Assembly: GCF_044466355.1 (NCBI RefSeq)
Contig: NZ_JBITMQ010000020.1
Location: forward strand, 68,841-132,840
DNA from: Actinophytocola sp044466355
GTDB lineage: Bacteria > Actinomycetota > Actinomycetes > Mycobacteriales > Pseudonocardiaceae
Reading direction: 5' to 3'
Length of the DNA: 64,000 nt
The position numbers and the translations under genes were made by a program. Each line of letters starts with the position of its first letter. Position 1 is the first letter of the stretch. The notes below the pieces were generated by a model. That model did no database searches. It had not been told where the DNA came from and saw only the letters and a program-made list of their open reading frames with translations. This document shows, piece by piece, positions 33,863-42,077 of the stretch.

Positions 33863-35473
33863 GTGAGTGACAACTGGTGGCGTGGTGCCGCGATCTACCA
33901 GGTCTACGTGCGCAGCTTCGCGGACGGCGACGGCGACGGCACGGGCGACCTGACAGGTGTCAGGTCCAAGTTGCAGTACCTGGCCGACCTGGGCATCGAC
34001 GCGATCTGGTTCAACCCGTGGTACCCGTCCCCGATGGACGACGGCGGCTACGACGTGTCCGACTACCGGGACATCGAGCCCGTGTTCGGGTCGCTCGCCG
34101 AGGCCGAGAAGCTGATCGAGGAGGCGCACGGCCTCGGCATCCGGATCATCATCGACATCGTGCCGAACCACTGCTCCGACGAGCACCCGTGGTTCAGGGC
34201 GGCACTCGCCGCGGGCCCGGGATCGCCGGAGCGCGAACGGTTCTGGTTCCGCGACGGCGTCGACGGCGGCCCGCCGAACAACTGGCAGTCGCGCTTCGGC
34301 GGGTCCGCGTGGACGCAGGCGCCGGACGGCCAGTGGTTCCTGCACCTGTACAGCTCGCGGCAGCCGGACCTGAACTGGACGAACCCTCAGGTGCACACGG
34401 AGTTCGCCGACATCCTGCGGTTCTGGTTCAACCGCGGCGTCGACGGCTTCCGCATCGACGTCGCGGACGGCCTCGTCAAGCAAGACGGGCTGCCGGACGT
34501 CGACGACCCGGACGGCCGCCTGCCGTACTCCGACCTGGACGGCGTGCACGAGATCTACCGCGAGTGGCGCAAGATCGCCGACTCCTACGAGGACAAGCGC
34601 GTGTTCGTCGGCGAGATGTGGCTGCCGGACCCGCAGCGGTTCGCCATGTACCTGCGGCCGGACGAGCTGCACTCGGCGTTCAACTTCGACTTCCTGTCCT
34701 GCCCGTGGGACGCGAAGAGGCTGCGCGAGGTCGTCGACGCGACGCGCGACGCGCACGCACCGGTCGACGCGCCCGCGACGTGGGTGCTGTCGAACCACGA
34801 CGTGACCAGGCACGTCACCCGCTACGGCCGCGCGGACACGTCGTTCTCGTTCGCCGACCGCCAGCACAAGGCACCTACCGACCGTCAGCTCGGCCTCCGG
34901 CGGGCCCGCGCGGCCGCGCTGCTGACGCTCGCGCTGCCCGGCGGCGTGTACATCTACCAGGGCGAGGAACTCGGTCTGTCCGAAGCGGAGGACCTGGCCG
35001 ACGAGGTGCGGCAGGACCCGGTGTTCCGCCGCACGAACGGCACGGACATCGGCCGCGACGGTTGCCGGGTGCCGCTGCCGTGGTCGGGCACCGAGTCGCC
35101 GTACGGGTTCAACACCACGGGCGCGGCACCGTGGCTGCCACAACCTGACGACTGGTCGGCAGCCACCGTGGCGGCACAGACCGGCGACGAGGACTCGATG
35201 CTGGAGCTGTACCGGTCGGCGCTGCGGCTCCGGCACGCCGAACCAGGCCTGGGCGACGGCCCGATGACCTGGCTCGACGTGCCGGAAGGCGTGCTGGCCT
35301 TCGCCCGTGACGACCGGTTCGCCTGCGTCGTCAACCTTTCCGGCGCGGCGGTGCCCATGCCGCCACACACGGAGGTGCTGCTCGCGAGCGGGCCGCTGGA
35401 GGGCACCGACCTGCCGTCGGACACGGCGGTGTGGCTGCGCACTCACCAGGCGATGGGACCGTCCTCGTCGTAG
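33863..35473 (+). CDS. GH13 alpha-glucosidase
   Basis: The 536-residue cytoplasmic enzyme begins WWRGAAIYQVYVRSFADGDGDGTGDLTGVRSKLQYLADLGIDAIWFNPWYPSPMDDGGYDVSDYRDI. Conserved regions: DIVPNHCS, GFRIDVADGLVK (catalytic Asp), VFVGEMWLP (acid/base Glu) and VLSNHDVTRH (transition-state Asp). It resembles actinobacterial GH13 alpha-glucosidases that hydrolyse imported maltose- or isomaltose-type sugars. GTG 33863 lies four bases after the permease stop: one operon. Its end overlaps the convergent SDR gene by 31 bases. Confidence 0.93.
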   Translation: MSDNWWRGAAIYQVYVRSFADGDGDGTGDLTGVRSKLQYLADLGIDAIWFNPWYPSPMDDGGYDVSDYRDIEPVFGSLAEAEKLIEEAHGLGIRIIIDIVPNHCSDEHPWFRAALAAGPGSPERERFWFRDGVDGGPPNNWQSRFGGSAWTQAPDGQWFLHLYSSRQPDLNWTNPQVHTEFADILRFWFNRGVDGFRIDVADGLVKQDGLPDVDDPDGRLPYSDLDGVHEIYREWRKIADSYEDKRVFVGEMWLPDPQRFAMYLRPDELHSAFNFDFLSCPWDAKRLREVVDATRDAHAPVDAPATWVLSNHDVTRHVTRYGRADTSFSFADRQHKAPTDRQLGLRRARAAALLTLALPGGVYIYQGEELGLSEAEDLADEVRQDPVFRRTNGTDIGRDGCRVPLPWSGTESPYGFNTTGAAPWLPQPDDWSAATVAAQTGDEDSMLELYRSALRLRHAEPGLGDGPMTWLDVPEGVLAFARDDRFACVVNLSGAAVPMPPHTEVLLASGPLEGTDLPSDTAVWLRTHQAMGPSSS

Positions 35474-36117
35474 AAACCCCCGGTGGGGCCGTCGTCGTCC
35501 AGGGTCGCCAGCGTCACCGCGGCGGTGGCGCCCTGGGCGGCGGTGCGGTGCCCACGGTGACCGTTCAGGTCGGTGGCGCAGTAGCCGGGGCAGGCCGCGT
35601 TGATCCGCATGCTCGGCTCGGCCCTGGCGTAGGAGACGGTGACGGCGTTCAGCGCGGTCTTGGACGGCACGTAGGCCAGCGAGTTGGGGGTGTCGCCGGC
35701 CAGCATGTTCGCGAGCGACCCGACCATGCTCGACATGTTGACGACGCGCGGGCGCGCGGACCTGCGGAGCAACGGCAGGAACGCCTCGGTGACGGTGACG
35801 ACCCCGAACACGTTGGTCTCGAACACGTTCCGGATCGCGTCGACGTCGGCCTCGCCCGGCGCGTTCGCCCGCCCGCCGGTGATGCCCGCGTTGTTGACGA
35901 GCACGTCGAGCGAGCCGACGGTCTCGGCGGCCTGTCGCACCGACTCCGCGTCGGTCACGTCGAGCCGCACGAACCGGGCCCCGACGTCGGCGGCGGCCTT
36001 CTCCCCCTTCTCCGGGTCCCGCGCCGCGAGGTACACGGTCATCCCCTTGGCGATGAGCTGCTTCACGATCTCGAGGCCGATCCCCTTGTTGGCCCCGGTC
36101 ACCAGTGCGGTTGTCAT
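35443..36117 (-). CDS. SDR-family oxidoreductase (carbonyl-reductase type)
   Basis: The 224-residue enzyme has TGANKGIGLEIVKQL, LVNNAGIT, VVNMSSMVG and AYVPSKTALNAVTVSYA (Ser, Tyr, Lys) and ends with GPTGGFYDEDGPIAW, the pattern of CBR1/YWFD-like reductases where PGGxFFxDG is a lineage mark. It is divergent from a LysR gene with a 69-base gap, the usual arrangement for LysR control of a single target. Confidence 0.9.
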   Translation of the reverse strand: MTTALVTGANKGIGLEIVKQLIAKGMTVYLAARDPEKGEKAAADVGARFVRLDVTDAESVRQAAETVGSLDVLVNNAGITGGRANAPGEADVDAIRNVFETNVFGVVTVTEAFLPLLRRSARPRVVNMSSMVGSLANMLAGDTPNSLAYVPSKTALNAVTVSYARAEPSMRINAACPGYCATDLNGHRGHRTAAQGATAAVTLATLDDDGPTGGFYDEDGPIAW

Positions 36118-36186
36118 GACTCCAGAGTTCCCGCTGGTCAGCGCGGGGTCCAACACCGGTTGGGTGGGAATCGATACTCTGGCGGT

Positions 36187-37014
36187 ATGGATTCGCGGGA
36201 GCTTCGGTACTTCGTCGCGGTCGCCGAGGAGCTGAACTTCGGCCGGGCGGCGACCCGGCTGGGGATGGCGCAGCCGCCGTTGTCGCGGGCGATCCAGCAG
36301 CTGGAGCGGCGGATGGGCGTCGCGCTGTTCGAGCGGACCAGCCGTCAGGTCTCGCTGACCCCGGCGGGCGAGGTCCTGCTGCGCGAGGGCCGTCGCGCGC
36401 TGACCGCGTTGTCGGCGGCGGAGCGGCGGGCGCGGCGCGCGGGCACGCGGCTGGTCCTGGCGATGAAACCGGACAGCGACGGCGGCCTGGTCGAGAAGAT
36501 CATGGCCGAGTACGCGGCGAGCCCGGCGCCGGTCGAGGTGGAGGTGCACATCTGCGGCATCGGCCAGCAGGCGAGGCTCCTCCGCGAAGGCGAGGCCGAC
36601 GCGGCGCTGCTCCGGTTTCCCCACGACGACGCCGAGGGCCTCGCGTACGAGGAGCTGCTGACCGAGCAGGAGGTGGCGGTGCTGCCCCGCACCCACCGCC
36701 TGGCCGACCGCCCGGCGCTCAGGCTGGCGGACCTCCGCGACGAACAGTTCCCGCGGTGGCCCGCCGACCCACCGAACGGCGGCCCGCTGGTCCGCGACCC
36801 CGCGCAGCTGCTGCAGCTCATCGCGCTGGGCCGCACCATCGCCCTGCTGCCCGCGTCGGTCCGGCACCACCTGCGCAACGACCTGGTGACCGTACCCGTC
36901 ACCGACGCCCCGATCTCGACACTGGCGATCGCGTGGCAGGAGGACTCCCGCTCGAAACCCCTGGCCGCCCTCATCCAGGCGGCGGTGAACTGCGCGCCAG
37001 CGCACCTCGGGTGA
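36187..37014 (+). CDS. LysR-family transcriptional regulator
   Basis: The 275-residue regulator has an N-terminal LysR helix-turn-helix MDSRELRYFVAVAEELNFGRAATRLGMAQPPLSRAIQQLERRMGVALFERTSRQVSLTPAGEVLL, then a substrate-binding-like effector domain. It is divergent from the SDR gene. The 3' end overlaps the convergent membrane-protein gene by 44 bases. Confidence 0.92.
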   Translation: MDSRELRYFVAVAEELNFGRAATRLGMAQPPLSRAIQQLERRMGVALFERTSRQVSLTPAGEVLLREGRRALTALSAAERRARRAGTRLVLAMKPDSDGGLVEKIMAEYAASPAPVEVEVHICGIGQQARLLREGEADAALLRFPHDDAEGLAYEELLTEQEVAVLPRTHRLADRPALRLADLRDEQFPRWPADPPNGGPLVRDPAQLLQLIALGRTIALLPASVRHHLRNDLVTVPVTDAPISTLAIAWQEDSRSKPLAALIQAAVNCAPAHLG

Positions 37015-39007
37015 CGACGACATCGGACGTGCCCCGCATGTCGTCGATGATCGTCGAGCCGACCGGCCGCCGCAGCTGGGGATCGCGCCCGATCCACCCC
37101 TTGCCCTCGGCGGCGATGCCTTCGAGGATGTGCAGCGTCGGCCTGAATCCCGCGGCGTCCAGGTTCAGCTCGGAGAACGCCTCCCTGTCCGTCGCCGTGT
37201 CCTGCTTCTGCGTGGGATCCATGATCCGGATGTCGTTCGACGGTCCGTTCGTCAGCGTCAGCTTGAGCGTGTACGTCCACGTGCTCGTGATGACCACTCC
37301 CACGGAGGAAACCGCGTCGAAACGGAAGTTGTTGCGTTCGCTCTGGTCGATGAACACGCGCTCGAAGTCGAACTCCGACTGGTACTCCCGGACACCGTCA
37401 CGGGTGATCAGGAACAGTCGCATGTCGTACCGCGAATAGCGCCACGGGTAGCCCTCGGTGCGGGCCCTTTTGTATCTCAGCGCGGGTGTCTGCAGGAACG
37501 CGTGGGCGATGACGTCCTGCCACGTGAGTTTGTAGTGCCGCAGCGCGCGGTCGAGCATGATGGTTTTGTCGCAGTTGAGCCAGGTCTCCATCTCGGTCTC
37601 GTTGGGCAGGCGCGAAGCGATGTCGCTCACCCACTCGTCGTGCTGCTCGCGCCGAGCGGCAAGTTCCTCGTCGTGCAACCGCTGGTCGTCCGCGAACCGC
37701 CGCTGTTCGAGGACGATGCGCGACCAGCACTCCGCCGTCACCCGGACGCCCACCAACAGCACGAACACCACGACCGTGCCCAGCACGGTGTGCGCCCGCA
37801 CGCCCGTGACGGCGACCGCGACGAGGGACACCACGAACACGGGCAACGACAACGCGCTGGTCAGCTTGGTGCCCAGCCGGGTGCTCCACTCCTCGCGGTA
37901 CGCGCGCAGCGTCCTGGCCTCGTACCGCGTGCACACGTCACGCGCCAGGTGGCGGATGAGCCACCGCACGTTGCCGACGGTGATGTCGTCGTCCTGGCCG
38001 TACAGGTCGACGATCTCCTCCCGCAGCGCGGCACGTATCCCGGCCGTGCGGGTGAGCCACCACTTGCGTTCGCTGCCGTCGGGCACGTACTCGCCGAAGT
38101 TGTACTTCAACGCCTCGTCGACCTTGGCCGGGAAACCGCGGTCGGGCGTGTCGACACGCCGGTCTCCGTGCCGCCGCTCGAACGCGCGCAACCGGTCCGA
38201 CCGGTAACGCCACTCCAGGGAGCTGCGGAACGCCAACGCGCCGGAAGCGACGACGACCACACACGCGGCCATGACCAACGGTTGCCCGGAGTCCAGCGCC
38301 GTCGACCCCAGGAACACGGCCGACACCGCCAGCAACATCGACCACAGGATGCCGAGTCCCCAGTCCGACAACGTCGATGCCGCGGGTTTCGGCGGGTAGG
38401 CCCTCGGCTCCGCCGGCTTGGGCTCGAAGTACGCCCACACCCGGTTTATCCGGTCGCCGCTGAGCCGCGCCGCCTCCGCCTTCTGCCGTGCCTCGAGCCA
38501 CAGGATCTCTTTCGCACTACCGGTGAGGACGAGGTCGAGGTGGCGGACGATCTCCTGCCGCTGGTCGACCTTCAACCGCTGGATCGACCCCATGGCGGGG
38601 CCGGGATCACCTTTGTGCAGGCCTTCCAGCAACTCGTTGACCGCCGCGAGGCCGCGTTTCCACGCGTCATCCGGATACCGGGACAGGAAGTCCGGGATCC
38701 TGGCGAGCTGGTCGCGCTCCGGCACGCTCAGGTCGCGGTACGCCCGTTTGCTGAGCATCGCCATGGTCCAGTAGAAACGGACCTCGGCGTTCTCGTACTC
38801 GTGCGCGATGGCCTCCCTGATGAGTTCCCGCGCCCGGGCAGGCACCCCGTCCTGGAGGAACGACACGCCCAACCTGAACTTTTCCTCCGGCGAGTGGTCC
38901 GATTTCCCGATGTTGATCGTGGCGTTGTGTACCTGCTCGGCCTGAATCCCGACGGTCGAGCCGTATTCCGCGGTGTTCGACGTGGTCGCGGTCTCCTGGG
39001 TCGTCAC
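36971..39007 (-). CDS. Four-helix membrane protein of a predicted conflict operon
   Basis: The 678-residue protein belongs to no family I can name. An N-terminal motif YGSTVGIQAEQVHNATINIG lies at residues 15-34. A helical segment (about 40-195: GVPARARELIREAIAHEYENAEVRFYW) is TPR-like. Two hydrophobic hairpins follow (about 216-236 with 242-262, and 385-404 with 407-425), separated by a charged cytoplasmic region with many Arg/Trp. A long charged helix (430-460) leads into a C-terminal soluble domain (465-660) with strands. GTG 39007 overlaps the nucleosidase stop (GTGA), so translation is coupled. The N-terminal motif is shared with the nucleosidase (SGQVGIQAGYVTGSTVNM), which suggests interaction. 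A membrane effector or sensor role is inferred. Confidence 0.75.
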   Translation of the reverse strand: MTTQETATTSNTAEYGSTVGIQAEQVHNATINIGKSDHSPEEKFRLGVSFLQDGVPARARELIREAIAHEYENAEVRFYWTMAMLSKRAYRDLSVPERDQLARIPDFLSRYPDDAWKRGLAAVNELLEGLHKGDPGPAMGSIQRLKVDQRQEIVRHLDLVLTGSAKEILWLEARQKAEAARLSGDRINRVWAYFEPKPAEPRAYPPKPAASTLSDWGLGILWSMLLAVSAVFLGSTALDSGQPLVMAACVVVVASGALAFRSSLEWRYRSDRLRAFERRHGDRRVDTPDRGFPAKVDEALKYNFGEYVPDGSERKWWLTRTAGIRAALREEIVDLYGQDDDITVGNVRWLIRHLARDVCTRYEARTLRAYREEWSTRLGTKLTSALSLPVFVVSLVAVAVTGVRAHTVLGTVVVFVLLVGVRVTAECWSRIVLEQRRFADDQRLHDEELAARREQHDEWVSDIASRLPNETEMETWLNCDKTIMLDRALRHYKLTWQDVIAHAFLQTPALRYKRARTEGYPWRYSRYDMRLFLITRDGVREYQSEFDFERVFIDQSERNNFRFDAVSSVGVVITSTWTYTLKLTLTNGPSNDIRIMDPTQKQDTATDREAFSELNLDAAGFRPTLHILEGIAAEGKGWIGRDPQLRRPVGSTIIDDMRGTSDVVVTRGALARSSPPPG

Positions 39008-40149
39008 GACAACCCCTTCGCCGCGGCTATGACGGCCGCGATCCGCGCAGCCAGTTCCGCCACGTCGGCGACCAGTCCCCGCAACCGTTTGAGGGCCAGC
39101 ATGAACGTGCTCTTGCCCTCGTCGGTGTCGGAGCCCAGGGCCCCGTCCGCGATGTCCAGCTCCGCCTCCGCCGCGACGTAGGTGTGGTCGTCGACCGTGC
39201 CGTTGGACCGTTCACGACGGAGCTGGTCCCGGAACGCGACCAACTCGGCGGCGACGTCCCGGCGTGTCAGGCTCGGGGACGACGCGATCATGTTGACCGT
39301 GCTCCCGGTGACGTAGCCGGCCTGGATGCCGACCTGACCGGAGGAGAAGTTGCTGACGTTGCCGAAACGACGTGCGTTGACATCCTCGTGCATGGCCACC
39401 TGTCCTCGGTCGTTGATGAGTTCCGCCGCGAGCCGGACCGCGAACGCCGCGGCGTTCGCCGCCGCCGTCGGCTGCCAGGTCCGGTCTTCGCCGGTCGACT
39501 TGGTCCCGTCGGCACGGTCGCTGATCCCCCGCACGATCGCCACCGGCGACCCGTTGAGGTGACCGGCCTGCGCGATACCGGCCGCTTCCATCTCGATCGC
39601 CAACGCGTCGTTGTAGTGCTCGCGAATCCACCGCGCCTCACGGGAGACCCGGGAGTTCTGCACGATCTCCCCGGCCGCGATCGGCCCGAAATGCACGTCG
39701 GGCCTTCGGGTGCCCACCGGCGGTCCGGTCACCCATTCCCGGGCGCGGCACACGTGCGTCGCGATCTGGTGCACCTCATGGGCCATCTCCCACACCCGCG
39801 GCCGCGCTGTCAGACCGTCGTCCGCACTGGTTCCGCCGTGGTAGGCGTACACGTGCGTGGCCACCACGACATCGCCCAGGGGCGTGTCCCACAACGCTCC
39901 GGCAACCCCGACGAACAACACGGCCACGGGCGAGAACTCGTGGATCGCACGTTCGGCGAGCACACCGGCGCGATGGTTTCCTTTGTCGGTGAGACCGAGC
40001 GCGACCCGGCACCTCGTGCCGCGAATCGTCCCGATCTCGAAACGGGTGCCCTTGCTGTGGCGGTGCACCCTCGGGTTCTCCAGGTTTTCCCGAACCGCTT
40101 CGTACTCGAGGTTCAGCGCGGTCAGGATCACGACGATGCCGTCCGTCAT
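39004..40149 (-). CDS. MTA/SAH-nucleosidase-like protein with C-terminal helical domain
   Basis: The 381-residue protein is PNP/UDP-phosphorylase superfamily in residues 5-245: VVILTALNLEYEAV (position of the catalytic Glu of MTA/SAH nucleosidases), VLFVGVAGALWDTPLGDVVVAT, DALAIEMEAAGIAQAG (MExEA nucleoside-ribose motif) and VAIVRGISDRADGTKS (catalytic Asp). Residues 260-290 hold FSSGQVGIQAGYVTGSTVNM, then a charged helical domain (LVAFRDQLRRERSNGTVDDHTYVAAEAELDIADGAL...ALKRLRGLVADVAELAARIAAVIAAAKGL). Free MTA/SAH nucleosidases end near residue 230, so the tail is extra. GAGG five bases upstream favours ATG 40149; an in-frame GTG lies directly before. Such nucleosidase domains serve as effectors in known defence systems (e.g. 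the PNP protein of Detocs). Here that role is inferred. Confidence 0.85.
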   Translation of the reverse strand: MTDGIVVILTALNLEYEAVRENLENPRVHRHSKGTRFEIGTIRGTRCRVALGLTDKGNHRAGVLAERAIHEFSPVAVLFVGVAGALWDTPLGDVVVATHVYAYHGGTSADDGLTARPRVWEMAHEVHQIATHVCRAREWVTGPPVGTRRPDVHFGPIAAGEIVQNSRVSREARWIREHYNDALAIEMEAAGIAQAGHLNGSPVAIVRGISDRADGTKSTGEDRTWQPTAAANAAAFAVRLAAELINDRGQVAMHEDVNARRFGNVSNFSSGQVGIQAGYVTGSTVNMIASSPSLTRRDVAAELVAFRDQLRRERSNGTVDDHTYVAAEAELDIADGALGSDTDEGKSTFMLALKRLRGLVADVAELAARIAAVIAAAKGLS

Positions 40150-40877
40150 CACTCCCTCATTTCCGTTGCCGACGAGGGAGGCCGGACCAGTGGTGGCTGC
40201 AGCAGTGTCCGGGTGCCGGCCCGGAACAGCCGAGCGGGCCGCCCTTTCGTCGTTCTGCGATCGGTCCCGGCAGGCACGATGAAGCCAGGCACGCCCTGAA
40301 CCTTGCGATAGAAGTTTCTCGGGTCAAGCGCCACGCCCCACACCGCTTCGTAGACCTGTTGCAGCTCGGAGATCGTGAAGACCTCGGTGCAGAACGCGGT
40401 CGCGAGGGCCGAGTGCTCCAGTTTCGTTCGCGCACGCTCAAGCCCGTCGAGCAGGATCTGGTGGTGGTCGAAAGCCAGTTTGACGCTGCCGGACGTGACG
40501 TGGTCCACAGGCACCCAGCCGGCGCCGGCCGCGTCGGTGCCCGCGACCGGTTCGGGAAGTCCCGGCGCGATCGCCAGGTACGCCACGGAGATGATCCGTC
40601 CGCGTGGATCACGACCGGGCTCGCCGTACGCCCCCAGTTGCTCGAGGTGAAGGCGTGGGCCGTCGAGCGCGGCCTCCTCGCGCAGTTCGCGGTGCGCCGC
40701 GGCGAGCACGCCTTCCTCGGCGTTGTTGAGGAACCCGCCGGGCAACGCCTGGTCGCCGCGGTACGGCTCGACGCCGCGTTCGACGAGCAGGACGTGCAGC
40801 CTGGAATCGCGCAGGGTCAGGATGACCAGGTCGACCGCGACCATGACGAGCGGAGGCGTCCACACATCGTCCGACAT
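40149..40877 (-). CDS. NrtR-like Nudix/winged-helix protein
   Basis: The 242-residue protein opens with the NrtR-type strand PLVMVAVDLVILTLRDSRLHVLLVERGVEPYRGDQALPGGFL. The Nudix box (about 47-71) reads GGFLNNAEEGVLAAAHRELREEAAL: it has one residue more than the standard spacing and Ala where Gly is expected, so hydrolase activity is uncertain. The C-terminal winged helix (155-220) contains FTISELQQVYEAVWGVALDPRNFYRKV and RRTTKGRPARLFRA. NrtR proteins sense ADP-ribose-type NAD metabolites and repress genes. Its stop overlaps the nucleosidase start (TGATG), making it the first gene of a three-gene operon, possibly its regulator and sensor. Confidence 0.88.
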   Translation of the reverse strand: MSDDVWTPPLVMVAVDLVILTLRDSRLHVLLVERGVEPYRGDQALPGGFLNNAEEGVLAAAHRELREEAALDGPRLHLEQLGAYGEPGRDPRGRIISVAYLAIAPGLPEPVAGTDAAGAGWVPVDHVTSGSVKLAFDHHQILLDGLERARTKLEHSALATAFCTEVFTISELQQVYEAVWGVALDPRNFYRKVQGVPGFIVPAGTDRRTTKGRPARLFRAGTRTLLQPPLVRPPSSATEMRE

Positions 40878-40960
40878 GCGCTCGACGGTATCTTTTTGTC
40901 ACATCGACAGGAAGACGGATGCCGGCGATTCACCCGGACGTCGCATCGAGGTCAACGCAC

Positions 40961-41003
40961 ACGACAGCGGGGCGGCCCGCACACCCGGCCACCCCGCTGT
41001 CGT
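40961..41003. terminator. Terminator of the chitinase gene
   Basis: A 17-bp stem (40961-40977 with 40987-41003, one mismatch; ACGACAGCGGGG core) with a nine-base loop lies ten bases after the minus-strand chitinase stop. Confidence 0.85.
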
Positions 41004-41012
41004 TCCAACGAG

Positions 41013-41963
41013 CTAGAAGCCCGCCGTGATACGGGTGAACTCCCACTCGGGCTGGTCGATGCCGCTGCAGTTGGACTGCACCCCACCGCCCGCGCACGGG
41101 CGGTCCCGGTTCACCGCCCAGAACGCGAGACGGCCCAGGCTCTTCGACGACGCCCAGTCGCGGATCGCGGTCCACGTCTCCAGCGACGTCATCTCCTGCT
41201 GGTCGGACAGGCCGTTCATGCCGGAGATGCCGACGTGGCGGAACGCCTCGGCCTCCGACCAGCCGAACGTCGACACCAACTTGTCCTTCAAGCCCGTGGC
41301 CGCGTTGATCGTGTCCGTCTCGATGTCCGACGAGCCGAAGTCGAACGGCATGATCGTGAACACGTCGATGCCCGCGTCCAGCGCCTTGGCCTGGTCGATG
41401 AGCCGGTTGCCGTAGTAGTTCGGGCCGGTCGTCGTGGTGCCGAAGGTGACGATGGTCCGAATCCCCGGGTTGTTCGCCTTCACGATCTTGAGCGCGCCGA
41501 GGATCCGGTCCTGGACGGTCTCGTTCTCGAACTCGTCCGTGTTCTCGATGTCGATGTCGATCGCCGTCAGGCCGTAGGCGTCGATCACCTCCTGGTACGC
41601 GGCCGCGAGCGCTTCGGGCGTCTCGCAGTTCGGGCCCAGCTTGTTGCCGCTCCAGCCGCCGAACGACGGGACGACGTCGCCGCCCGCCGCGCGGATCTCG
41701 TCGATGGCAGCCTGGTCGGCGCCACCGGTGAGCGGTCGCGAGCCGTCCCACGCCGGGGAGCAGCCGCCGTCCGACAGCACGAACGCCATGGTGAACGACG
41801 TCACGCCCGTCGCCTCCATCACCGCTGAAGGCGAAGGGGGTTCACCCCAACCGAGGAACAGGTACGGCGCCGCGGGTGACACCGCGGCCGGTGCGGCCGA
41901 AGCCGCGGGCAGCAACACGAAACACGAGGCGGCGGCGACGATGCCGGCCAGCAAGGACCTCAT
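41013..41963 (-). CDS. Secreted GH18 chitinase
   Basis: The 316-residue enzyme has a signal peptide (MRSLLAGIVAAASCFVLLPAASAA) and a GH18 barrel: YLFLGWGEPPSPSAVMEATGVTSFTMAFVLSDGGCSPAWDG, DVVPSFGGWSG, and LTAIDIDIENTDEF, which carries the DxDxE catalytic sequence with the acid Glu. ISGMNGLSDQQEMTSLETWTAIRDWASSKSLGRLAFWAVNRDRPC resembles the Streptomyces ChiD/small bacterial GH18 type. No carbohydrate-binding module is visible. A perfect DasR core operator is located 40 bases upstream, so expression should respond to N-acetylglucosamine phosphate. Confidence 0.92.
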   Translation of the reverse strand: MRSLLAGIVAAASCFVLLPAASAAPAAVSPAAPYLFLGWGEPPSPSAVMEATGVTSFTMAFVLSDGGCSPAWDGSRPLTGGADQAAIDEIRAAGGDVVPSFGGWSGNKLGPNCETPEALAAAYQEVIDAYGLTAIDIDIENTDEFENETVQDRILGALKIVKANNPGIRTIVTFGTTTTGPNYYGNRLIDQAKALDAGIDVFTIMPFDFGSSDIETDTINAATGLKDKLVSTFGWSEAEAFRHVGISGMNGLSDQQEMTSLETWTAIRDWASSKSLGRLAFWAVNRDRPCAGGGVQSNCSGIDQPEWEFTRITAGF

Positions 41964-42002
41964 AACTCTCCCCGACCTATCCGAGAACAGGACGGGGCCA
42001 GT

Positions 42003-42016
42003 GTGGTCTAGACCAC
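42003..42016. promoter_or_regulatory. DasR-responsive element (dre) upstream of the chitinase
   Basis: GTGGTCTAGACCAC is a 14-bp palindrome containing the exact TGGTCTAGACCA core of the DasR operator known from Streptomyces chitin and GlcNAc genes. It lies 40-53 bases upstream of the chitinase start. Confidence 0.85.
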
Positions 42017-42042
42017 GCGGGAACCGGTACCGACGAAAGTAG

Positions 42043-42073
42043 GCGGTGCCCTCCAGGGAGCGGAGGGCACCGC
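42043..42073. terminator. Terminator of the gcl operon
   Basis: GCGGTGCCCTCC (42043-42054) pairs perfectly with GGAGGGCACCGC (42062-42073) across a seven-base loop, five bases past the stop of the minus-strand carboligase gene. Confidence 0.85.
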
Positions 42074-42077
42074 GTGG

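Noticed and set aside
37130..39181. Plus-strand open frame of 683 codons over the conflict operon
   Set aside because: Antisense shadow; the minus-strand frames have coupled starts, membrane helices and catalytic motifs.
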